Part shown: in pieces, positions 1-8,187 of the stretch | Numbering within the stretch: position 1 is the stretch's first letter | Layout of the letters: each line of letters begins with the position of its first letter | Source of the DNA: Bacillus sp. SB49 | GTDB taxonomy: Bacteria > Bacillota > Bacilli > Bacillales > Halobacillaceae | Direction of reading: 5' to 3' | DNA: 64,000 nt | Assembly (NCBI RefSeq): GCF_000469135.2 | Contig: NZ_CP048117.1 | Span: 3,075,501-3,139,500 of the forward strand | Notes under the pieces: model-generated | Told to the model about the DNA's origin: nothing | The model's input: only the letters and a program-made list of their open reading frames with translations | Database searches by the model: none | Made by a program: the position numbers and the translations under genes

Positions 1-1152
1 CCCGAATATACTCAGGCGGAGCCAGTTCTTGAACTTCTTCTCACTGATCTTCTTCGGAGCTATGTTCAAGTACACATCATAATAAAGAGACGTAGCGCAG
101 TGCAGGAGCATAGAGTTGGCCGTCGATATAGCCGCTGCACAAATAGCTACCAGGGTAATGGCACCGATAATCGGCGGCGTGTACTCCTGAATGACCAAAG
201 GAATGATATAATCGGTCGTCTTTCCGACCGGTATGCTGGGTACAAGAACTTTCGCCCCGAGACCGATGACGATCAGCGGCCCCATGATGAAGATCAACAC
301 GACGATCGTACCTACGACCTGCAAAATCGCCACTTTCACGTTTTGAGGCGCCAGCATCCTTGTGACCCAGTGCGGGGAAGAAGGCGTCCCTAAAGAGTTC
401 GAAATAAAAATGGACAGCAGGGCCCCGATACCGAAGGTCCCGAACGGGGAAAGCAGGATACCCTCTTCAAGGTCCGGTCCGCCGACGTTTGTCGGAGCGG
501 TTATCGTCGCAAGCGTGTCCAGGATACTGCCGATTCCACCCGTTAACGACCATACGACACCGCCCGCAAGCAGGACGCCGATCGTAATGAGGATCGTGTT
601 CACCGTATCTGTCGCTGCCACCGACCAAAATCCACCTACACTGGTAATGATAATAAATAATAAGAATCCAAAGATTGCGAGTTTGTAATCAATGCCTGTA
701 ATACTGGAAAACACAATACCGAAACCAGTCACCTGAATATTGACGAGAAGCAAATAACCGATAAACATAAGAATGCCGACAATCGCCTGCAGAGCACTCT
801 TGTTCTCAAACGGCTCGAACCGATGCCGGATGAATTCCGGAAACGTCCTGGCCGGCTTTTCCGGTCGTCTAATTTTGTACGCGACGATCGGGATCAAGGC
901 ACCGCCGAAGCACCAGCCCGCGACCCAGCCGATGACAGCTGCGACACCGGAGCTGTACAAATAACCAGGGACCCCGATGACAGAAGCCACACTGACCCAC
1001 GTCGCTGCCGTGGTACCGATACCAAGAAGCAGCCCCATCCTATGCCCTCCGGTTGTATAATCATCGATCGACTCTGCTTTTTTCAAACTTTTTATATTCG
1101 CCCATACTAGAAAAAGCACATAAAAACTAAATACGACTACATACCATATCAT
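1..1152 (-). CDS. SSF-family sodium:solute symporter (3' end outside window)
   Basis: I read 384 codons from an ATG at 1152 down to the window edge, so the C-terminus is missing. The protein is a chain of hydrophobic helices with sodium:solute symporter (SSF, PutP/PanF-like) features: an N-terminal helix followed by SIDDYTTGGHRMG, then the AATWVSVAS stretch, GGFWSVAATDTVNT, and GTPSSPHWVTRML further on. SSF proteins import solutes with Na+. The gene follows a 44-residue membrane protein and a SAM riboswitch with a terminator, so its expression should rise when methionine/SAM is scarce. A methionine or related sulfur substrate is therefore inferred; the family alone does not give it. Confidence 0.85.
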   Translation of the reverse strand, partial: MIWYVVVFSFYVLFLVWANIKSLKKAESIDDYTTGGHRMGLLLGIGTTAATWVSVASVIGVPGYLYSSGVAAVIGWVAGWCFGGALIPIVAYKIRRPEKPARTFPEFIRHRFEPFENKSALQAIVGILMFIGYLLLVNIQVTGFGIVFSSITGIDYKLAIFGFLLFIIITSVGGFWSVAATDTVNTILITIGVLLAGGVVWSLTGGIGSILDTLATITAPTNVGGPDLEEGILLSPFGTFGIGALLSIFISNSLGTPSSPHWVTRMLAPQNVKVAILQVVGTIVVLIFIMGPLIVIGLGAKVLVPSIPVGKTTDYIIPLVIQEYTPPIIGAITLVAICAAAISTANSMLLHCATSLYYDVYLNIAPKKISEKKFKNWLRLSIFG

Positions 1153-1176
1153 TTGTCAGCAACTTCCTTCCCCACT

Positions 1177-1311
1177 TCATTTATACTTGAACAGTTTCCC
1201 TGTAGCTCCCCACCGTTTCACTCCTGATTTCTCCACTTTGTAACAGAGAAAGGTGCCTAACAGGAAGGAGAAAATCATCGTTCCCACCCACACCATCATC
1301 GCTATGAACAT
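1177..1311 (-). CDS. small single-helix membrane protein, probable symporter accessory subunit
   Basis: This 44-residue protein starts at an ATG preceded by AGGAGG with six bases of spacing. It has one hydrophobic segment (about residues 2-24) and a short basic tail. Longer upstream starts would run through the riboswitch terminator and are rejected. It ends 24 bases before the SSF symporter and shares its transcript. Small membrane partners encoded beside SSF or NSS carriers are known (YhdT with PanF, MetS with MetP), so an accessory role is likely, although I cannot match the sequence to a named family. Confidence 0.65.
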   Translation of the reverse strand: MFIAMMVWVGTMIFSFLLGTFLCYKVEKSGVKRWGATGKLFKYK

Positions 1312-1369
1312 CGCCATCCTCCTCTTCATCCTTTTATGGAACCACTTGAAGCGATCATCAGCCCCTTTT

Positions 1370-1415
1370 TTGAAAAAAATAAAAAACCCTTCACTCACTA
1401 AGAGAAAAGGGTTTC
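1370..1415 (-). terminator. riboswitch-controlled intrinsic terminator
   Basis: On the minus strand AAACCCTT and AAGGGTTT form a hairpin around a purine/pyrimidine loop, followed by TTTTTTATTTTTTT. It lies between the S-box aptamer and the small accessory gene, so it is the expression platform of the riboswitch. Confidence 0.85.
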
Positions 1416-1444
1416 GCACAACCGTATCGGGCTGCTGCTTGTCC

Positions 1445-1551
1445 TCTCATCTTCGGAATGACTTTCGCCTTCCACTGAAATTGGCACCGTGCATGCATCT
1501 GCCGGTTGCCGAGGCTTCACAGGGTCAGTCCCTCTGCCTCTCTCGATAAGA
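1445..1551 (-). promoter_or_regulatory. SAM-I (S-box) riboswitch aptamer
   Basis: The minus strand carries the conserved S-box blocks in order: CUUAUC (P1 5' side), GAGAGAGG, AGAGGGACUGACCC, UGAAGCCUCGGCAACC, ACGGUGCCAAUUUC, and GAUGAGA closing P1 by seven pairs with UCUUAUC. Binding of SAM in this class favours the downstream terminator. It controls the small membrane protein and SSF symporter. Confidence 0.92.
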
Positions 1552-1646
1552 AAATTCAAAATATTCGATTGGTAATAGATTTCATTCTACCACATACCGC
1601 CGTTTCGTCAATTCCCTTCGTCACGAACCTCTCTAAGCTGGAGCCT

Positions 1647-1844
1647 TCAATTGGATACCAGTCGAATGATTTGAGTCAGGATATACATCAACAGCAGAAT
1701 CCCGATCCCTAAAGCCCGAATGCCGTACACCTGCCGTTCGGATAAATCCCTTCCCTGCCTTTGTCTCCACGCAGGATAGAAGAATCCGACCACAGGAGCA
1801 AGAATGAGACCGATGGACATGAGTATGACAGAGATAGCTTCCAT
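1647..1844 (-). CDS. small two-helix membrane protein
   Basis: A 65-residue protein with a good AAAGGAG site seven bases before the ATG. Two hydrophobic segments (about residues 4-23 and 44-62) are separated by a charged loop rich in Arg and Gln. I recognise no family. It follows the gene at 1924-2223 in the same direction but is separated from it by an intrinsic terminator, so it probably has its own weak promoter or depends on readthrough. Confidence 0.55.
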   Translation of the reverse strand: MEAISVILMSIGLILAPVVGFFYPAWRQRQGRDLSERQVYGIRALGIGILLLMYILTQIIRLVSN

Positions 1845-1865
1845 ATGCCGGCTCCTTTTTTAAAG

Positions 1866-1906
1866 AATAAAAAGAGAGCCCGCTTTAGTGCAGATCGGCT
1901 CTCTTC
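1866..1906 (-). terminator. intrinsic terminator
   Basis: On the minus strand GAGAGCCGAT and its partner GCGGGCTCTC form a hairpin followed by TTTTTATTC, closing the 2425-1924 pair of genes. Confidence 0.75.
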
Positions 1907-1923
1907 GTTCAACGCTTGTCCTT

Positions 1924-2223
1924 TCACCACAACAGGACAGCCATGATAAGAAATGCTATCAGAAAAATACTGATACGTATGATTCTCGGGATAGAAAACC
2001 ACCAGGCTGTCACTTTGAATGAAATGCTTTCTTGGTCTTTGCTATTTTTATTACCTTTGATACGAATTCCCCCTAAAAACCAACAGCTAGAAAAAGCCGT
2101 TTGAAGCATGTACTGCTTTTTGTTTTGTTCCAGAAAAGAGATCCTTCTCTTATTTTGTTCGACCTCGATGTCACTGGTAATCTTTATTAATTGCACCTCA
2201 TTTATCGCTTTTTCAGAAAGCAT
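1924..2223 (-). CDS. hypothetical protein with C-terminal membrane helix
   Basis: A 99-residue protein starting ten bases after the stop of the gene at 2234-2425, so the two probably form an operon. Residues 1-40 are charged and helical, and about residues 78-98 form one hydrophobic C-terminal anchor. The ribosome site (AAAGGA, rather distant) is weak. I recognise no family. Confidence 0.5.
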   Translation of the reverse strand: MLSEKAINEVQLIKITSDIEVEQNKRRISFLEQNKKQYMLQTAFSSCWFLGGIRIKGNKNSKDQESISFKVTAWWFSIPRIIRISIFLIAFLIMAVLLW

Positions 2224-2233
2224 AAAGAGTGGT

Positions 2234-2425
2234 TTAATCCTTTTCTTTATTATCCCGATAGCCGAGATCCAATTTATAAAAAATCAATTGACCTATATAC
2301 ACGAAGATAAGGAGTGTCCACAAACTATCTTCGACAGGATGAACGAATGTATCCACCAGGAACAGGATCAGGTACGAAACCAGTATTAAAATGGTTTGGA
2401 TAACGAAGTTTTTTTTAAAACTCAT
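2234..2425 (-). CDS. small two-helix membrane protein
   Basis: A 63-residue protein with GAGGTGA five bases before the ATG. Two hydrophobic helices (about residues 7-26 and 34-52) are linked by an acidic loop with a HPVED motif. No family is recognised. It is the first gene of a two-gene unit with 1924-2223. Confidence 0.6.
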   Translation of the reverse strand: MSFKKNFVIQTILILVSYLILFLVDTFVHPVEDSLWTLLIFVYIGQLIFYKLDLGYRDNKEKD

Positions 2426-2716
2426 CCAATCACCTCGGGGTCGTTTATAGATTACCCTGTTCTCCTCAGCCGTTCATGAAGTCCAATAACGCAGGCCCGT
2501 ACAAGAGAGAAGCTAGACTGATGTAGACAAAGGATCTTCTTTGGCATATACCCTCTTAATTGGATTTAATTCCCATCTCAAGCGAAGATTAAGCCCGTGA
2601 AAGGATTTTCCCACCATTCATCAGGCGGTTTAGAAGTATGCGTGACCTTTATTACTTTTGCATGAACGATGCACGCCCGTTTATAAAATACCAGCCCCGA
2701 AAACATATAGTTGCCC

Positions 2717-2905
2717 TTACCTCAACCGTTGCTTCTCCCTGTCTCTGCCAAAGAAATGATAGAAGACTATTTCAAAAATGAGAAAGCCTGTAACGAGGGC
2801 ACCTATATAGGGAGAGGGAGAGTCTGCCGCGTAGAAAATGACGAGGCAGAGCACAAAGGTAAGAAAGCCGGCAGCTATGGAAGACTTAACAAGTTTTGCA
2901 CGCAC
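2717..2905 (-). CDS. small two-helix membrane protein
   Basis: A 62-residue protein starting at GTG, with AAAGGAG eight bases upstream. Two hydrophobic segments (about residues 8-28 and 33-50) are followed by a basic tail. No family is recognised. It lies 33 bases after the lipoprotein gene at 2939-3847 in the same direction and could be co-transcribed with it. Confidence 0.55.
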   Translation of the reverse strand: MRAKLVKSSIAAGFLTFVLCLVIFYAADSPSPYIGALVTGFLIFEIVFYHFFGRDREKQRLR

Positions 2906-2938
2906 TAAAAAAACTCCTTTACTGATGATGCTCCTTCA

Positions 2939-3847
2939 TTACTCGAAAGACTCTGCCATCTTAATCATGTCTTCCTTCGACATCCCCTCAACCTTGCCTT
3001 TCCACTCATACGTAATCGATCCATTCGTCCAGATCAGCCGCTGCTCTCCGCCTTCTTTTCCAGCATAACGCGCCGTCTGATCACCGACCATCGCTTCTTC
3101 CATCTCTGCTTCTTCATAAGCAATTTCGCCGTCCTTGACGGTCGTCAGTTCCAGCTCTTCTCCCTTTTCACCATAAAAGGTGAAGGTCAGGCTCTCTTCC
3201 TGCTGTTTGCTCTCCGAATCGACTTGTACGCCGTCCACTTCATACGGCATGATCGTCGGATACATCGGCTGGTAAGCTTCGTCACCTGCGACGGCCTCCG
3301 CCTTAGATGAATCGTATTGGTAAAGGCCTTCTTCTATTTCTTCCGGTTTATCGAAGGCATGGAGCAGGGGTTGGCCGTCGCTGAAATGCACCCGGGTGAC
3401 ATTCCCCTCTTCGTCCGTATTCACTCTGCCCTTAATACCCGCCGTCTCCCCATTACTGATGTTGATCTGGATATCAAAGTCATACGCACCTTCCGCATCC
3501 CCGCTCTCTTCCACGTCCAGTTTCTTTATATCCATCTTTACATCATTGCTATAAGCTTTTTGGTGAAAGCTTGTAAACAAGTTGGTATTCATCGCATCTT
3601 CCATCCGCTCATCGGTCATGTATCCGCCGAACTGCTCCTCGTAATAGTTCATGAGGCCTTCGTGATCACTCTGATCAAAAAGCTTCGTTAATGCTTCATC
3701 CGGTCCGGAGAACATTTTCTCCAGCATCTCTGTCACCTTTTCTTTCGTCATCGGCTTCTCTTCTGTATCTTCTCCTGCAGACGGATCGGATGAACAGCCG
3801 ACAGCCAGCAGCAGTACCACAGCAAGGGCGGTCATTTTTTTCCACAT
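2939..3847 (-). CDS. secreted lipoprotein of unknown function
   Basis: A 302-residue protein with a lipoprotein signal peptide: basic start, hydrophobic core, and lipobox AVGC with the modified Cys at residue 18. After an acidic linker rich in Asp and Glu come two mixed alpha/beta parts. The C-terminal part ends in YEWKGKVEGMSKEDMIKMAESF, a pattern common in DUF4367-like surface proteins that measure or bind polymers. It should sit on the outer face of the membrane. The strong acidity fits a salt-tolerant host. I cannot assign a function. Confidence 0.75.
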   Translation of the reverse strand: MWKKMTALAVVLLLAVGCSSDPSAGEDTEEKPMTKEKVTEMLEKMFSGPDEALTKLFDQSDHEGLMNYYEEQFGGYMTDERMEDAMNTNLFTSFHQKAYSNDVKMDIKKLDVEESGDAEGAYDFDIQINISNGETAGIKGRVNTDEEGNVTRVHFSDGQPLLHAFDKPEEIEEGLYQYDSSKAEAVAGDEAYQPMYPTIMPYEVDGVQVDSESKQQEESLTFTFYGEKGEELELTTVKDGEIAYEEAEMEEAMVGDQTARYAGKEGGEQRLIWTNGSITYEWKGKVEGMSKEDMIKMAESFE

Positions 3848-3933
3848 CGAAAAAACCTCCGTTTGTGTGTCTTCTTATATGTACGAATACCTACGGCCAT
3901 TAGTTTCATAAAAATGGTAATGAAAGAAGAAAC

Positions 3934-3968
3934 GCACCAGTCCCCGCTTAAGGTATGGCGCGTTTTCG
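3934..3968 (-). terminator. probable intrinsic terminator
   Basis: On the minus strand AAACGCGCCA and TGGTGCGTTT form a near-perfect stem followed by CTTCTTTC, just after the stop of the 57-residue gene at 3972-4145. The tail is only moderately T-rich. Confidence 0.5.
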
Positions 3969-3971
3969 TTC

Positions 3972-4145
3972 TTATTTCCTGCTGTTTTCCTTCCATCTTT
4001 TCCTGTTGAATACCCACAGGGAGAAGAAGATAATGACAGCTGTTCCCACGGATAGAACCGTAGTATTTTCTACTGCATTTACTAAAATAGTCGTTAATAC
4101 GATCGATAAGAGGATGGATAGAGTTAGTCTCCGTCCATTGTCCAT
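3972..4145 (-). CDS. small two-helix membrane protein
   Basis: A 57-residue reading frame that starts with MDNGRRLTLSILLS and ends NRKRWKENSRK. A strong GGAGGTG site sits seven bases before the ATG. Two short hydrophobic segments (about residues 7-22 and 30-46) are followed by a very basic tail, so it is probably a small membrane protein. A longer overlapping frame in another phase has no hydrophobic pattern and starts inside this ribosome site, so I rejected it. Confidence 0.55.
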   Translation of the reverse strand: MDNGRRLTLSILLSIVLTTILVNAVENTTVLSVGTAVIIFFSLWVFNRKRWKENSRK

Positions 4146-4232
4146 TTCCTGTCACCTCCAAGCCGGTTCCAGTGAAATGGTCTCATAAAATCAGGCATTG
4201 ACTCAACAGGAGGAGGAAATCCAGTCAGCAGC

Positions 4233-4277
4233 AAAAGTCCAGGTGCAGTAATTCCCATTTCTGCACCTGGACTTTTT
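4233..4277 (-). terminator. bidirectional-looking intrinsic terminator
   Basis: AAAAGTCCAGGTGCAG and CTGCACCTGGACTTTT are a perfect inverted repeat around a 12-base loop. On the minus strand it closes the zinc-ribbon gene pair (5119-6492 and 4304-5065). Confidence 0.85.
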
Positions 4278-4303
4278 ATATCCGGTTTTTTTCTGTAGCG
4301 CTT

Positions 4304-5065
4304 TTACCACAAAAACGGCATCTGGTTCACCATCCGGTCGACGATACTCATGCCGACGAGGAAGAAGAACAGCATCATGACGACGCTCGTGATCAGCAGT
4401 CCGTAGAAACTGTCGAGGCCGCCTTCGGTTTCCCTGTCCGCATCGATGGAGAAAACAAGAGTGACGCTTGCGAGCAGGAACGCGACGAGTGTGACGAGAT
4501 AGACGAGAGCGCCGACGAAGTTCAGCGAGATCAGCTGCAGGAAGTTGGCAAGAACAAGACCGCAGCCCGGGATGATGGCGAGTGCACCGTAGCGGGCCAG
4601 GACGTTCTTGAAGCTGACGTCGTTATGCATCAGTTTGGCGACGCCGACGTTGATACCGGCGTAGACGGCGAGGAACAAGAGCATGTAGAGGAACGGCTCC
4701 AGGACGGTGGCGCCGAACGGGACCTCGACGAACCCTCCGAACCCACCGGCCGCTTCCCGTGCGACGAAGTAGGAATACAAAGGCATCAGAAGGGCGATCG
4801 CAACGAGGGTGAGGACGCCTTCAAGGAGCTGGTTTTCCCCTGTCGCCCTGCTCGCCTGCCACGGGCCTTTCAGCGCATCGCGGGCGAAGGTGACGAACGA
4901 GCTCCCTGTCCGGGCCGCCCGGTTCGTATAGGGACCGCCGACTGGAACCGGAAGCGCGGCTCTGCGCACGACCGCCTCCCCTTCCACGCTGGAAGAGGGC
5001 AGACCGCAGCCTCCACAGAAATTCGCATCGGCATCGATTGTCGTGCCGCATTGTTGACAGTACAT
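4304..5065 (-). CDS. zinc-ribbon membrane protein
   Basis: A 253-residue protein that starts MYCQQCG, with AAAGGG eight bases upstream; a start six codons earlier lacks a site. Residues 2-20 form a zinc ribbon (CxxC...CGGCG). After a 60-residue linker come about five hydrophobic helices, a YIP1-like membrane fold. Such proteins are often encoded next to TcaA/YvbJ-type proteins, as here, with 53 bases between the genes. The zinc ribbon should face the cytoplasm. Function is unknown; an envelope-stress or lipid-related role is only a guess from the neighbour. Confidence 0.75.
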   Translation of the reverse strand: MYCQQCGTTIDADANFCGGCGLPSSSVEGEAVVRRAALPVPVGGPYTNRAARTGSSFVTFARDALKGPWQASRATGENQLLEGVLTLVAIALLMPLYSYFVAREAAGGFGGFVEVPFGATVLEPFLYMLLFLAVYAGINVGVAKLMHNDVSFKNVLARYGALAIIPGCGLVLANFLQLISLNFVGALVYLVTLVAFLLASVTLVFSIDADRETEGGLDSFYGLLITSVVMMLFFFLVGMSIVDRMVNQMPFLW

Positions 5066-5118
5066 AGAATCATCCCTTTCCATCTATTTGGTTGTTCTCT
5101 GGTGCCGCATGAAAAGAA

Positions 5119-6492
5119 TCAGTTTCTATCGGTGTCCCGGATGGTGATTTCCTCGATCGCGAACGTGCCGTCGACAAGAACGATCCGGTACTCCTTCTTC
5201 CGGTCATAGTCGACGCTCGCACCGTCCGCTCCGTGGAAGACGAACGTCTCCCTTGTCGTCAGGAAAAAGGTGTCCTCATCCCGGGCATCGATCGCCGACA
5301 CTTCATTCGTGAGGAACTCATAGGATGAGCCGTCCTCTTCAAGCCCGGCCATGAAGCTTTTCAAATCAGAGGCTGCAACGCTTCCCTCTTTCAAAAAAGG
5401 TTCAATCCTGCTGTAGTCGCGTGTGTTCAACGCTTCTTCATACGCCGTCCGGAATGCTTCCACGAATTCAGCCGCCTGTTCTTCCCCGCCCCCGGGAGAC
5501 GCAGCTTCCACCGGCGTTTGTTCCTCCTCAAGGAAGGCATCTTCCTCCTCCATGCCGAACAGGAACGGGAGCGCACCGAACGAGACGTCTCCCGGACGGA
5601 CGACCTCGGACTTCTCCACCCTGCCGTCTGCGCTCTTCCATTCGGCGTGCAGCTCAAGCTTCGCATCCTCAGGAACCGGCCCGATCTCCCCGACTTCGGC
5701 GAGCGTCTTCTTCGTACTCTTTCCGTTCACGAACAGGACGGCTTCCGGCTTGTTCGTATCGATGCCGTAGGTGGAATAGAGGAAGTCCGCATAGAAATCG
5801 TAGCCGTTCTCCCCGGAAAAAATATCGAGCACCCATGTCTCCTTCCAACCCCCGTAATCACCGTCCGCTTTTCCTTTTATCTCATACGTTCCCGGATAGG
5901 CGGACGCGAGCGTCTCGCTCTCGACCGGATCTTTGAAATCGTACGTCTCGTTCTCGACCTCAAAGGACGTATCGGAGAGCTCTGTCGTCACATGAACCGT
6001 CGTCGGCACCGCTTCGAACTCGAACCTGTCATAGAAAAGGAACGGTTTCTTCTTCACGATAAAAAACGGATTGCCGTAATCATCGCGCACGATCCGATCG
6101 AATTCCTGCTCCGCGTGGACAGCTCCGGTCAGCCGCTCACGAATCGTCTCCCAATCGCTCGTCTTGATGTAGCGCAGGTACTCCTCTTCTTTCAGCCAGG
6201 CGTCCTTCTTTACCTCAAGCTCATCAAGAAAACCTTCCGTATCCTCCTCCGTCACCGCCCGGTCCATCGCCTTGATCTTCGTGACCGGGTCAAGCAGCTG
6301 TGTCACGATGAAATGCCCGGCGACAAGCAGCACGATCGCCGCTCCTCCGATCAGGAACGTCAGCTTCTGCCTCTTCGAAAGCGGTGCCGTCTTCCGTTTC
6401 CCGGAAACGCGCGAGGCCCGCTTATTCCCACATCCTGTACAAAAGTTCTCCCCGTCCTTGAGCGCCTTTCCGCAATGCGTGCATGTTGCCAT
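5119..6492 (-). CDS. TcaA/YvbJ-like zinc-ribbon membrane protein
   Basis: A 457-residue protein starting MATCTHCGKAL after GAGGAGGGGGG. Residues 4-23 form a zinc ribbon, a basic stretch leads into one membrane helix (about residues 46-66), and the rest is extracellular. The segment after the helix (KIKAMDRAVTEEDTEGFLDEL, then two repeats) matches the TcaA layout. The C-terminal 110 residues look like an NTF2-like domain (FRTAYEEALNTRDYSRIEPFL). TcaA is tied to glycopeptide susceptibility in Staphylococcus and YvbJ is its Bacillus relative. An Ala/Gly/Glu-rich linker precedes the last domain. The assignment rests on domain order rather than close identity. Confidence 0.75.
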   Translation of the reverse strand: MATCTHCGKALKDGENFCTGCGNKRASRVSGKRKTAPLSKRQKLTFLIGGAAIVLLVAGHFIVTQLLDPVTKIKAMDRAVTEEDTEGFLDELEVKKDAWLKEEEYLRYIKTSDWETIRERLTGAVHAEQEFDRIVRDDYGNPFFIVKKKPFLFYDRFEFEAVPTTVHVTTELSDTSFEVENETYDFKDPVESETLASAYPGTYEIKGKADGDYGGWKETWVLDIFSGENGYDFYADFLYSTYGIDTNKPEAVLFVNGKSTKKTLAEVGEIGPVPEDAKLELHAEWKSADGRVEKSEVVRPGDVSFGALPFLFGMEEEDAFLEEEQTPVEAASPGGGEEQAAEFVEAFRTAYEEALNTRDYSRIEPFLKEGSVAASDLKSFMAGLEEDGSSYEFLTNEVSAIDARDEDTFFLTTRETFVFHGADGASVDYDRKKEYRIVLVDGTFAIEEITIRDTDRN

Positions 6493-6704
6493 CGATGTGC
6501 CCCCCTCCTCTGCTGATCGGCCGTTATGTATCCAAGCTCTCCCCTTATTCAAGGACTATATTCACAAGGAAACAGGGTTATGACACGCGGCCTCTGTAGG
6601 GAAGACGGGAAGCATGTCCTCCTTTCGGTATGTTTATTTCTCTCTCCATCCGCTGCAGCCGGTTGATGGAGCATAAAACAGAGGGGATATAATTACCGCA
6701 TAGG

Positions 6705-6768
6705 GCGGAGGGGAATGGGCAGACTCCGGCGGGATTAGCGGAACAGGTGAGACCCCGGAAGAGCGACG
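6705..6768. repeat. palindromic intergenic repeat, left half (split by IS)
   Basis: GGGGAATGGG near 6712 pairs with CCCATTCCCC near 8230-8240, and GC-rich blocks between (GACTCCGGCGGG, GTGAGACCCCGG, then GAGGAGGCTCGCCGG, GCCCCGCGGAAAGCG) resemble a dispersed stem-loop repeat I recall from other Bacillaceae genomes. The insertion sequence sits in the middle; without it the halves rejoin at GACG. Confidence 0.6.
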
Positions 6769-6812
6769 TGAAATGCCCCCTGAATATTGGACAATATTCA
6801 GGGGGCATTTCT

Positions 6813-7331
6813 ATGAATAAATGGAGTAAAGAAGAAAAGTTAAGCATTGTGTTGAGATATCAAAACGAAAACATCAGTATACGAGGACTTTCCGAAGAAC
6901 TCGATATCGATAATTCTTCGTTACGATATTGGGTCAAATTGTTTCAGTATCATGGGAATCAAGCTTTTCACTTTCCCTATACAAACTACCCTCCTGCCTT
7001 TAAACTGAAGGTAATTAACTATATTCAGGAAACAGGAGCCTCCATACGTGAAGCTTCCGCTCTCTTTCACATTCCAGACTTCTCCATGGTTCGCCGATGG
7101 ATCGTGAAGTGGAAACAGGGCGGCCTGGCGGCCTTGGGTCCTGCACAGGAGGATCAACTACTTATGGCTAAGGACAAATCCAATAAACCGTCTCGTTCTT
7201 TCAAATCGATAGAAGAAGAAATCGAATACCTACGCATGGAGAACGCTTATCTAAAAAAATTAAATGCCTTAGTCGAAGAGGAAACCAAGAACCAACCGAA
7301 AGGCAAAAAGCCCAAACGGTCTTCGAACTAA
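6813..7331 (+). CDS. IS3-family transposase OrfA
   Basis: A 172-residue protein starting just inside the left inverted repeat. It has two helix-turn-helix segments (about residues 16-42 and 69-95) that bind the terminal repeats, and a leucine-zipper-like coiled coil near residues 125-150 (EEEIEYLRMENAYLKKLNALVEE). It ends in the basic sequence GKKPKRSSN. The frame overlaps orfB; an AAAAAG run at 7305-7310 is the likely site of -1 frameshifting that makes the OrfAB fusion. Confidence 0.9.
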   Translation: MNKWSKEEKLSIVLRYQNENISIRGLSEELDIDNSSLRYWVKLFQYHGNQAFHFPYTNYPPAFKLKVINYIQETGASIREASALFHIPDFSMVRRWIVKWKQGGLAALGPAQEDQLLMAKDKSNKPSRSFKSIEEEIEYLRMENAYLKKLNALVEEETKNQPKGKKPKRSSN

Positions 7332-8155
7332 GGCACGCCTTCCCTGTATATAAACTCGTCAAGGTAGCTGGTATCCCCCGTAGTACTTACTACTATCACG
7401 TGAAGCAGATGGGGAAAACAGATCCTGATCGTGAGCTGAAAGAAAAGATCACGGAAATCTTCCATCAATCTGATAGGAAATACGGGTATCGTCGGGTTCA
7501 AAATCAATTGGAGAATGAAGGTATTCATGTGAATCATAAAAAAGTTTACCGCCTGATGAAAGAGTTAGGCCTTCGATGCCAAGTTCGCATGAAGAAATAC
7601 CATTCTTATAAAGGGAAAGTCGGTGAAGTAGCCGATAATCTCTTGAATAGGGAATTTACAGCTTCGAAACCGAATCAGAAATGGGTAACGGATATTACGG
7701 AGTTTAAATTGTTTGGTGAAAAACTCTATCTGTCTCCCATTCTGGACCTATTTAATGGTGAAATCATTACGTATACGATTGGATTGCGCCCTACGTACGC
7801 CTTGGTAGCGGAAATGTTGGAGAACGGCCTTCAGCGTTTGAACCCGAAAGACGAATTAATGATGCATTCCGACCAGGGATGGCATTATCAAATGCGTCCC
7901 TATCGAGAACGCCTTCAAGAGGCAGGCATCACCCAAAGTATGTCTAGAAAAGGGAACTGTCACGATAATGCCGTGATAGAAAACTTCTTCGGCATCATGA
8001 AATCAGAGCTTTTATACTACAAAGAATTTGAAAGTATCGAGCACTTCAAAGAGCAACTGACAGCGTTTATGGATAATTATAATCATCAAAGAATTAAGTC
8101 GAAACTCCGCATGAGTCCGATTCAATTTCGTGAGAAATTTAATAAAGCGTCATAA
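7304..8155 (+). CDS. IS3-family transposase OrfB (DDE integrase)
   Basis: This frame is -1 to orfA and is translated as its fusion from about 7305. An internal ATG at 7400 would lose the conserved start LRHAFPVYKLVKVAGIPRS. The rve integrase domain shows the three catalytic acids: Asp in WVTDITEF, Asp in MHSDQGWH, and Glu in NAVIENFFG. The HTH_21 segment (KYGYRRVQNQLENEGIHVNHK) precedes it. The length, about 283 residues, is normal for the family. It cuts and joins the IS ends. Confidence 0.92.
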   Translation, partial: QKAQTVFELRHAFPVYKLVKVAGIPRSTYYYHVKQMGKTDPDRELKEKITEIFHQSDRKYGYRRVQNQLENEGIHVNHKKVYRLMKELGLRCQVRMKKYHSYKGKVGEVADNLLNREFTASKPNQKWVTDITEFKLFGEKLYLSPILDLFNGEIITYTIGLRPTYALVAEMLENGLQRLNPKDELMMHSDQGWHYQMRPYRERLQEAGITQSMSRKGNCHDNAVIENFFGIMKSELLYYKEFESIEHFKEQLTAFMDNYNHQRIKSKLRMSPIQFREKFNKAS

Positions 8156-8187
8156 AAAACATTGTCCAAGTTCATGGGTTCATTTCA

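Larger units (their letters stand above)
6769..8187 (+). mobile_element. IS3-family insertion sequence, 1419 bp, apparently intact
   Basis: Both ends carry imperfect terminal inverted repeats: the left end begins TGAAATGCCCCCTGAATATT and the right end read inward begins TGAAATGAACCCATGAACTT, each leading to TTGGACAAT. A four-base direct repeat GACG flanks it (6765-6768 and 8188-8191). It carries orfA and orfB in the overlapping -1 arrangement of the IS3 family, with all three catalytic acids present, so it may be mobile. Confidence 0.93.

Noticed and set aside
100..1110. Plus-strand reading frames opposite the SSF gene
   Set aside because: They have no ribosome sites or hydrophobic pattern and lie exactly antisense to a clear symporter on the minus strand.
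2426..2716. Coding-like scraps on the minus strand (for example a 42-residue frame with PPDEWWENPFTGL and a later LASLLYGPALLDFMNG)
   Set aside because: They lack ribosome sites and are in different frames. A decayed gene is possible but I cannot support it.
5518..6516. 332-residue plus-strand frame
   Set aside because: It is antisense to the TcaA-like gene, Arg/His/Leu-rich, as expected of a shadow of a high-GC gene.
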